From Multifurca ochricompacta (taxonomy: Eukaryota > Basidiomycota > Agaricomycetes > Russulales > Russulaceae): a stretch of 64,000 nucleotides of DNA. Both the position numbers and the translations under genes were made by a program. Location of the stretch: positions 304,339 through 368,338 of the forward strand of contig WTXG01000022.1 of NCBI GenBank assembly GCA_022496185.1, given 5' to 3'. The notes below the pieces were generated by a model that saw nothing but the letters and a program-made list of their open reading frames with translations, did no database searches and was not told where the DNA came from. This document shows positions 56,733 through 64,000 of the stretch, piece by piece (position 1 is the stretch's first letter; each line of letters opens with the position of its first letter).

Positions 56733-57581
56733 CTCGCACCTTTCTGCCCCAAGGATCTTCAATAAAACCAGGTCCCTTGACACCATCCCTGAACAACGTT
56801 AGCCCTTGCTCAACTGCAGCTGTTACCAATGCCAGTGCTCCAATTTGAGGGCCATAATCGATTGGTGATTTTTCTATCCTTTGAAGGTGTTTTGCATATA
56901 CTTTCATGATTAACTCTGAACAAAATGCTGCACACGAACCCTGTTGGCAATTTTAGACAGTTATAGTACATCATAATATAACTTACCTTGAAATCTGGGT
57001 ACTGGTAAATAAAGCGAAAGCCTTCAAGAGCAGACCCAGCAATTTTGCAAACTCTTCTGAAGAAGCAAAGTCATAGCATGCGTCGTTGTCCCATAGATCC
57101 AAGATAACCTTGTAGCCTGCCTTTCCAATGTCGCTGTGCCAGTTATTGAGTACATTATCAATCTGAAAGTCATAAGATCAATACTCAGTAAGGAAAAATG
57201 ATGGACGTACCATGCCTAGTGTGATCTGCATTTCCTTGGGCCCAAGTGGTATGTCTGGATATACAAGACACCATATATCTTTAATAATGCCCTCCACACG
57301 ATTGTTTGCACCAAATGGGTCTTCTACGGACCCTGCCCACATTATCAAAGTTGGAATGAATGTTTTTTGCCATGTGTGCCTATGAGCTGAACCATGTGGA
57401 AATGGTAGGTCTGTAACCAAGTACCTCCTTCAGGGATGCTTGGGATTGGCATCTTGCAAGTTGTCTTCTGTGCCCACAGCTACATTAGTTAACATGATCC
57501 CCATCTGTACATTGATGAGTGATCTGTGTAAGTTAAAAAATATAAAGTGATACCTGTGCTGTAGTCCATGCTCGACATACT

Positions 57582-57641
57582 GGGTTTAGGGTTAGGGTTT
57601 AGGGTTTAGGGAGGATTATACAAAGGGTTTAGGGTTTAGGG
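57582..57641 (+). repeat. Interstitial telomeric repeats, proximal
   Basis: Several GGGTTTAGGG units, interrupted by GAGGATTATACAAA, starting 4 bp upstream of the broken gene's ATG. G-rich strand on +, meaning the chromosome end lies to the right. Confidence 0.85.
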
Positions 57642-58545
57642 AGGAATTTATACAAAAACTACATCAGGGGAGTGACTAAGCAGAAGGGGAAACCCAGGAT
57701 GTACTTGGGGTGATGAGGGAAACACCACCGTCCCAATAGTTTCGCTTATATGCTCTTCAGCATCTGGGTTTGAAACTGAGTTTGAACCTATTTTTCCATG
57801 AGGCCTTTTTGCTATTGGCCGATAAGGAATTTCACACGCTGTCACGGATTTGATGTGGGTCGGACGGAGTCCGAGGTGGGTCAATTTGAAATCGGAGGTC
57901 CGGCCCGATCGGGCCGAGGTCCGGGGGCGCCGGAGCGCCCATGTGGGGCGGTAGCCCCACATCAAAAGCCGGACCCGACTGATCGGAGTGGTCCCGAGTC
58001 ATGGGGAATCCCCAGGGAATCGCATTTCCCCATTTTCAAATTGCAAGGCACAGAAGCCAGGGGAAGGCACTGATCCCATGGAATTTTATCCAAGCATTAG
58101 TATCTGTGTACCACCTTGCAAAAGACACCATTAATGGTAGAACTTACCCAGATCCCTATGGAGATTTGAAGCACATGTATCTGAAACAGAAGATCAAGAT
58201 ACAGGGCCAGGAACGAATTCTCACACCTGTCATGGAGTGGGAGAATTAGGTCATGAGATAATGTCATCGTCCTTATCTTTGCCAAGACAATCAGTCAGCA
58301 AGACATGTGATTTCCCTATCTAAGCGCCCGGTAAATCGGCCGAAGCGATTCTAGCAGAAAAGAAGTTCGATCACGTGACTTGTAAGTGACGTCATGAAAA
58401 GGCTAGATTTGGAGTCATGTGACTTATCCCAGGATCACGTGACCTGGCTTATGAATCTGCCAAACCCCACGGTCACGTGACTCATCGTGACTGCTAATCA
58501 CGTGATGAATTAACTCGGCATGTCATATGACCAAACCTGTGTTAG
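57642..58545. repeat. Subtelomeric module, proximal copy
   Basis: Recurs at 62950-63800. Shared segments include GGAAACCCAGGATGTACTTG, the triple-hairpin block, GTCATGGGGAATCCCCAGGG, and a distal part with several CACGTGA words. It differs from the distal copy by ~110 bp in place of the telomeric array (57768-57878) and ~75 bp at about 58070-58145. It runs directly into degenerate TTAGGG-like repeats (58546-58590). Confidence 0.85.
57902..57962. other. Three consecutive perfect hairpins, proximal copy
   Basis: GGCCCGATCGGGCC (57902-57915, palindrome), GGGCGC-CGGA-GCGCCC (57925-57940) and ATGTGGGGC-GGTA-GCCCCACAT (57941-57962). All stems are perfect, and the last two abut with no gap. Confidence 0.9.
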
Positions 58546-59068
58546 GATTAGGTTTAGGGTTATTTAGGGTTGAGGGTTAGGTTTAGGTTCTACCAAACCG
58601 TTTACATCAAAGTCCCTTAGCGATTAAGCATAGGACTGGACTCACTAGGGCGGTTTAGGGTTCTAGGACTCAGGGTCGCCAGTGGTTAGTATGTCTGTTA
58701 CCAGAACATGCTAGAGAGTCACGTACCGCAACAGTACGGTTCAATTTTATTTGCCATGAACATCCTGGCAAAGTAGAGGGGAAGTCGCACCGGCTTACAT
58801 AATGTTTTAGACGGCATCCGGGAGCACAACTAAGATCGACAGCGCGAAGCATGAAGTTCGAAGAAGTTACCCTACCGAATGAATGAAGCTACTGCATACA
58901 GACAGAGCCTAAGCGACTGATACTCAGCCAATCATGTAGTTACTGGAATACAGCATAATCCCGTTATAGCAATATGGGCTTTCGCGCCGCTCTGAGAGAC
59001 GGACTGCTACAATAACCCCACTAAGGTCGGGTACTCATTTCCAGAGGTCACGTGACCGTGAGAAGCGT

Positions 59069-61340
59069 TCAGATGACTGTGCAACGCCATTCCATACTAG
59101 AGAGGTCGGCTGTGATTGCACTGCTACTTCCACCCCTACCCCAGGTCCTTATGCTGCCATAATTACTGGGGCCAGGTGAAGTCCTATAACGTTTAGCCAC
59201 ATGCTCTACTTCTTGATCAGAATCATTATCAGGTGATCTTGGGCGCTTATTGGCCACTGGATCGCGAACTAGTGTGTTAACGTCATGAAGAACGCTATCT
59301 CTGAGCCGCTCATGGAGCGTGTCAGTTTCCTGTAACTCATCAATAGCTAGGACTTCTATGTTATTTAAGACTGTTTTTTCCAAAGATTGGTAATGTCGAG
59401 CAAATTCCTGGTTCGTTTCCTGGATAGCAAGACTTTAAAGTCAAGGATATTGGTCTTTCTTACGTCAGGGATCATGTACCCCCCTACATCATGTAGTGGA
59501 GCCTCAAGGGAGTATGTTCTCCAATCACCCAAGGCGCAGGAAAGTCGACACTAAAGTCACCTGACTCAGCTTTTTCTAGCCAAGTACGCCAATAACCAAA
59601 GATTACTTCGCCTAATTCATGGGCGTTAAAGTAATTCCATGCCATATTATATTCACTTTTCATAACAAGCAAATCAGAGCTCTGTACCGGTTTGTCCATA
59701 AGCCGGTTTTCCCATCTGAGCTTTAAGTTATTTTTTAACCACATGTGAACATGGTCGACTGGATATCCTCTATGAATATAAGCGCAACCAGCGCTCTCAT
59801 AGCCTCAATGTAGTGATCAAATTTACTACAAAGGACTGCCAGTCTGGACATCTCACCTAAAAAGGTGCCCCTTTTAACATCATAAGGGTGGGCAGATATC
59901 CATGGAATTCTTTCTTGATGGTTGCCACTTTTGCGGTAGGGCATGTATTCCAATTTTAAGTCACGTGACTTGTAAAGAACATGTCCAGGAACGGTTGCGA
60001 GAACCCGGGTGGCGCCCATTCTATTACACAATTATCATATTTTATTAGAGAGCTTAGTAGATTAAGCGCCGACTCTTCATTATCAGCGTAAACTATTGCT
60101 AAGCAATCATCAATATAGCGCCCATAAAATGCAATTTGTGGGTGCTCAAGGACTTTAGCACGTCTTTCAAAATAATATCCATAAAGATTAGCTAAATCAG
60201 GTGAGTCAGCCACACCCATGGCGAGGCCATTAAGCTGTTCATAGATTTTTCCTTGGAATTGTGTAACCAGTTGAGTGTTGCCCACAATTAAGGCTCTTTT
60301 AAAGAGGTCCTGCACGGCTAAGTGCTGTGGTTGGTCATGTGACGCAATATTCCAGTAGTGCTCCATATATAATTCAAAGACGAAATCAATGCACTTCATT
60401 AATGGAATATTTGGATAAAAAGCGACGACATCTCCAGTGCATAATACCATTTGCGATTGGAGTCAATATTCAACTGACTTAATTTTTCGCCAAATCTTTG
60501 GTTCCGTGTAAGACGGTATTGGCGGCCCGGATGATGGGCTTAAGTTTTTTAGAGACGTATTTAGCCGCCGGGTTCATAACTGCCGAGTGGCAAGGTATAA
60601 TGGGTCGCATTTTGGTGGGTACTTATGAATTTTAGGTATCCCATAAAATCTGGTATATGGTGCGACCGTCCCGTTGGTGTAATTTTAGACCGCAAAAAAG
60701 CGGCTAATGTCCTTCAAAGTGGACATGTGTGTTGGCAATGGCAGCCAGTTCACGCATTTCTCCACATTTTTGGTCAAGTATCAGGTGAGCTTCGTATTTG
60801 TTAAGCTCCTTGTAATCATTACATTAGAGAGGATGTCCTGACACTTCTCTATGATCCAGGTCCTCTTGGACACCGCTATGCCCAAGTTCTTGTCAGTACC
60901 TGTAACTACTAAATCGTTATCAGATAAGAACTTTGAAATGGCGCCAACTTTGGGAGTAAGAGGTTGATGGTGGACTCAAAGTATGACTGTCAGGGACTTG
61001 GACATCGCCTCATTGACGAAGATCCGTCCTCTGACTAGGCCCATTTCTAAATAGAGCGGTAGTGTTGGTGGCTTTTTGTTGGATACAGGGGCCACATCGT
61101 AGTCTGGATCATAGACTTCCCTTCATTACCATTAAGCATGAACTGCAACGCCATCTTAAGCGTCGCTGAAAGTCCATCCAGAAGCCGCAATGAGTTTCTT
61201 ATTGGTAGGTTGGTGGAACATATATTTCCACCAACGCTTAATTGGAACGAGATCTCCCTTGGAACGGAGACTCCAGTGGATAAATGTACGTATTGTTGGT
61301 ACTGGGCATTCTGTAAAAATTCCAAGTCACAGTGCACCAA
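59069..61340 (-). pseudogene. Penelope-like reverse transcriptase, frameshifted
   Basis: Minus-strand pieces in several frames: HLSTGVSVPREISFQLSVGG near the N-terminus (61270-61210); VVTGTDKNLGIAVSKRTWI (~60920-60865); RPIIPCHSAVMNPAAKYVSK (~60610-60550), typical of Penelope-like RTs; GDVVAFYPNIP (60430, catalytic Asp of motif A); LNGLAMGVADSP (motif B); FYGRYIDDCLAIV (60130-60090, motif C). The thumb region GYPVDHVHMWLKNN and VDFPAPWVIGEHTPLR follows. The last 100 residues (59383-59069) hold a basic KRPRSP segment and a Gly/Ser tail. At least five frameshifts or stops separate these. Telomerase-like RTs of this group copy their RNA onto a 3' end. Confidence 0.82.
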
Positions 61341-61439
61341 ATATATTTATCGCATCTGGGCGGGCAGTAGTAATAAGACGTCGGGTATTGACTTCGGATC
61401 GGCAAGCCAAAGTGTGCCGATACTTACAAGTTTCGAAGT

Positions 61440-61563
61440 CACGTGATTTTGCACGTGGTTAGTCACGTGATCAGAACGTGATCACTCACGTGACCGGTCA
61501 CGTGACAAGGCACGTGATCCAGTGGCGTTGTAGAAGGCACGTGACTTTTCACACCGTCACGTG
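61440..61563. repeat. Array of CACGTG (E-box) sites with 12-bp period
   Basis: CACGTG begins at 61440, 61452, 61464, 61487, 61499, 61511, 61538 and 61558, with a decayed AACGTG at 61475. The first seven units are thus 11-12 bp apart. It lies between the two ORFs of the Penelope-like element. CACGTG is the core site of bHLH factors such as Cbf1. Confidence 0.9.
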
Positions 61564-61615
61564 ACTTAAATCGACTTAGTCGTTTTCTGCAATACAAGCA
61601 CCGTGCAAGTCACAA

Positions 61616-62887
61616 TTAAATAAATGCCGGATTGCCGCCGGCGCCGGTTGTACCGATTATATAATCAGGCACTACACCTCCTTCTATGACATCATTACTC
61701 AAATATGCTACTTGGGGCTTCCTGGGCCTTCTTGCCCTTCCCCTTGCCCTGACCTTTGCCCTTGCCTTTGCCCTTCTTGCCTTTGCCCTTTCTGGATAAT
61801 ATGTAAGGTACACCCAGGGCAGACTTGAATTTGAAAGGAGGAGGGACATACTTCTTGGGTCCATCCTTGAGCTCTGCAAGCTTCTTTGCATTGGCTTGCT
61901 TCTGGTTCTTCTTGCCACCCTTTATAAAGAAGTCAGCAATATCCTGATATGTCTTGGGAGACATACATCTTTGTCAGGTTTACCAGAGGTCTGCTTGCCC
62001 TTGGCCTTTCCCTTACCCTTCTTCTTCTGTTTCTTGCCAGAAGGGGTTAGGCCTTGGGCTTTCATGCTAGCTTTGATCTGCTTCTCTATGAGCTCCTTAA
62101 TGGAGTTTGGATCATTACTCATAATTTGATCAGCAGAGGCTGTTGCAGCAGCAGCCAGATCCTTCTTTTTCTGGATCTTCCTTTGCATGATGACATCCTT
62201 GGCTCTCACCATGGATATAACCCTTTCTGCATACACCACTGAGTCTTGTTGCATGTTGGCAGCATGCTTCAGGGCAGCAGGGGAAGGCACCCATTTATCC
62301 AGTACCTCCCTACCCTCTTCCATCCTGAAGATGGGGATCTGGTGGCTTGTAAGCACACCCTCAGATCTCTTAGTGACAATGGACCTCATGTGAGTATAGA
62401 GGTACACAGGCTCAATGCTCTTTTCCAGAGATGCCACCTCATCAGCCTTGGCTTTCATGGATTCCTCCAAGCACTTAATCTGATAATCAGTGTGAGCTTT
62501 CCTAAGGCTCTCCTGATGGGCAGCAGCTTCAGCCTTAGACTTATAGTCCTTGGTGAACTGGACAACAGGTGGGTTAGACCTGAGGTGAGCAGGGATGGTG
62601 CCAACTGAATGGCAGTGCCTCCACTTTGCCAGAGTGTTGGAGGCACCCACCAATCTCTCCATATGGTTTTGTAAATCATGGAGAGCTTCAGTTAGCACTG
62701 CCTTATAGTCAGAGGGGATGAGGGCTACTAACTCTGACATGTTGTTGGTACCCAAAATTGCATAGTGCCTTTGATCCCTAAGAATGTCTTCAGAAGGGTG
62801 GACTCCCTCTTGCAGGGCAGCAAAAACTTGGCTCATGCTGGTTGCAGCAGGGGACAGGGCTCTGATGAAGGAGGTAGTAGCAGACAT
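61616..62887 (-). CDS. Penelope-like element ORF1 (coiled coil, Lys/Gly-rich)
   Basis: Starts at ATG 62885-62887; 300+ residues rich in Ala, Lys, Glu and Ser with long helical stretches (about 110-165 and 225-280), ending in KKQKKKGKGKAKGKQ. The frame then breaks: homology seems to continue one frame over with TYQDIADFFIKGGKKNQKQA, a KGKGKKGKGKG run, and in a third frame with AYLSNDVIEGGVVPDYI and stop at 61616. The first break could be a frameshift, or a 23-nt GTATGT...CAG segment whose removal keeps the frame. No recognised domain; a basic nucleic-acid-binding ORF1 fits a retroelement. Upstream leader is shared with the subtelomeric module. Confidence 0.7.
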
Positions 62888-63077
62888 GGTGTTAAGACAA
62901 CTACAGGAGGGGGGATGGGTGCTAAAGTGTAGTTAAGAAGTTTAGAGAGGAATTTATACAAAAAACTACAGGTCAGGGGAGTATGACTAAGCAGACAGGG
63001 GAAACCCAGGATGTACTTGGGGTGATGAGGGAAACACCACCGTCCCAATAGTTTCGCTTATATGCTCTTCAGCATCT

Positions 63078-63213
63078 GGGTTTAGGTTTAGGGTTTAGGG
63101 TTTAGGGTTTAGGGTTTAGGGTTTAGGGTTTAGGGTTTAGGGTTTAGGGTTTAGGGTTTAGGGTTTAGGGTTTAGGGTTTAGGGTTTAGGGTTTAGGGTT
63201 TAGGGTTTAGGGT
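63078..63213 (+). repeat. Interstitial telomeric array inside the distal module
   Basis: About 19 almost perfect TTTAGGG units. It starts at CATCTGGGTTTAGG, where the proximal copy has CATCTGGGTTTGAAAC, and ends at GGGTCAATTTGAAATC, where both copies agree again. Confidence 0.95.
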
Positions 63214-63233
63214 CAATTTGAAATCGGAGGTCC

Positions 63234-63294
63234 GGCCCGATCGGGCCGAGGTCCGGGGGCGCCGGAGCGCCCATGTGGGGCGGTAGCCCCACAT
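63234..63294. other. Three consecutive perfect hairpins, distal copy
   Basis: Identical to the proximal copy: palindrome 63234-63247, hairpin 63257-63272 (loop CGGA), hairpin 63273-63294 (loop GGTA). Confidence 0.9.
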
Positions 63295-63800
63295 CAAAAG
63301 CCGGACCCGACTGATCGGAGTGGTCCCGAGTCATGGGGAATCCCCAGGGAATCGCATTTCCCCATTTTCAAATTGCAAGGCACAGAAGCCAGGGGAAGGC
63401 ACCAGATCCCTATGGAGATTTGAAGCACATGTATCTGAAACAGAAGATCAAGATACAGGGCCAGGAACGAATTCTCACACCTGTCATGGAGTGGAGAATT
63501 AGGTCATGAGATAATGTCATCGTCCTTATCTTTGCCAAGACAATCAGTCAGCAAGACATGTGATTTCCCTATCTAGCGCCCGGTAGATCGGCCGAAGCTG
63601 ATTACTTAGCAGAAAAGAAGTTCGATCACGTGACTTGTAAGTGACGTCATGAAAAGGCTAGATTTGGAGTCATGTGACTTATCCCAGGATCACGTGACCT
63701 GGCTTATGAATCTGCCAAACCCCACGGTCACGTGACTTCATCGTGACTGCTAATCACGTGATGAGAATTATACTCGGCATGTCATATGACCAAACCTGTG

Positions 63801-64000
63801 TTAGGATTAGGTTTAGGGTATTTAGGGTTTAGGGTTAGGTTTAGGGTTTAGGGCGGAGGGTTAGGACTTTAGGGTTTAGGGTTTAGGGTTTAGGGTTTAG
63901 GGTTTAGGGTTTAGGGTTTAGGGTTTAGGTTTAGGGTTTAGGGTTTAGGGTTTAGGGTTTAGGTTTAGGGTTTAGGGTTTAGGGTTAGGTTTAGGGTTAG
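63801..64000 (+). repeat. Telomeric repeats at window end
   Basis: Irregular first (GGATTAGG, GGGCGGAGGG, GGACTTTAGGG), then mostly TTTAGGG with occasional TTAGGG. Orientation is that of a right-hand chromosome end. Whether the sequence ends here cannot be seen. Confidence 0.9.

Larger units (their letters stand above)
54486..57578 (-). pseudogene. Broken host gene of unknown function, split by a hAT-like element
   Basis: Minus-strand exons starting at ATG 57576-57578. They include HTWQKTFIPTLIMWAGSVED with LVYPDIPLGPKEMQITLGM (57400-57210), VLNNWHSDIGKAGYKVILD and LLGLLSALEGFRFIYQYPDF (57160-56990), CSELIMKVYAKHLQRIEKS to GPGFIEDPWGRKV (56920-56735). After a 2-kb insertion come QEWVGITKRVD and CWEQIIDQSQYY (54690-54545). 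The architecture resembles large uncharacterised basidiomycete families often found near transposons (DUF6532-like); that match is tentative. Telomere-type repeats begin 4 bp upstream of the ATG, so promoter and any upstream exon are gone. The frame reads through exactly when the element and one target-site copy are ignored. Confidence 0.6.
58546..62949 (-). mobile_element. Telomere-attached Penelope-like retroelement, degenerate
   Basis: Read on the minus strand from right to left: leader, Lys/Gly-rich ORF1 (62887-61616), an array of CACGTG sites, then an RT region (about 61340-59069), then ~470 bp of 3' flank joined to degenerate telomeric repeats at 58546-58600. No GIY-YIG endonuclease was seen after the RT. 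Endonuclease-less Penelope-like elements at telomeres (Coprina in basidiomycetes, Athena in rotifers) are an established group; this looks like a member. The + strand is the G-rich telomere strand, so the 3' end of the element faces the centromere and its 5' end the telomere, as expected if cDNA was primed by the chromosome end. Confidence 0.8.
62950..63800. repeat. Subtelomeric module, distal copy
   Basis: Second copy of the module at 57642-58545, forming the leader of ORF1 of the Penelope-like element (minus strand) and running into the terminal repeats. It carries a telomeric array at 63078-63213 that the proximal copy lacks. Confidence 0.85.

Noticed and set aside
1..64000. CRISPR arrays, bacterial operons, tRNA or rRNA genes
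   Set aside because: No regularly spaced repeats with unique spacers, no ribosome-binding-site pattern, spliceosomal introns throughout, and no A/B-box pairs or rRNA motifs noticed by eye.

Overview
The window is eukaryotic and fungal, most likely from an agaricomycete basidiomycete. Host genes carry many 50-75 nt GT-AG introns, and the families are typical of that group: a crinkler-type NTPase/nuclease, a FunK1 kinase relic, a JEN1-like carboxylate carrier and a polyporopepsin-like aspartic protease. A Rhizoctonia-like lineage is a guess from family flavour only. The right end runs into TTTAGGG repeats on the + strand, so it approaches or reaches a chromosome end.

Left part (1-19892): a crinkler-like gene (1984-4144) lies between two diverged copies of a short repeat. 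Next is a full-length LINE (4739-19876, 16-bp target duplication, poly(A) tail). Its endonuclease/RT frame was split by a Ty3/gypsy chromovirus (10013-17475, 5-bp duplication CTCCG) inserted on the opposite strand. The gypsy gag-pol is frameshifted, and it carries three extra ORFs between pol and its 3' LTR.

Middle part (19893-50091): a hAT-like non-autonomous element, a FunK1 kinase relic flanked by a ~570-bp direct duplication, then the host block. The host genes are an MFS monocarboxylate permease (-), a secreted-type aspartic protease (+), a plasma-membrane Na+/H+ antiporter (-), an SNM1/Artemis-type nuclease (+), a PNPOx/ferredoxin-reductase-like flavoprotein (+), a JEN1-like carboxylate transporter (-) and a four-exon LYR-motif protein (+). 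These genes look intact and unrelated in pathway.

Right part (50092-64000): two more copies of the same hAT-like element, one holding a solo LTR. A second hAT-like element has split a host gene, and the 5' end of that gene abuts telomeric repeats. Beyond it lies a subtelomere built from telomeric repeats, a duplicated ~0.9-kb module with three perfect hairpins, and a degenerate Penelope-like element (RT without a recognisable endonuclease, plus a Lys/Gly-rich ORF1). Its orientation is the one expected if it was copied onto a chromosome end. A 12-bp-period array of CACGTG sites sits between its two ORFs.
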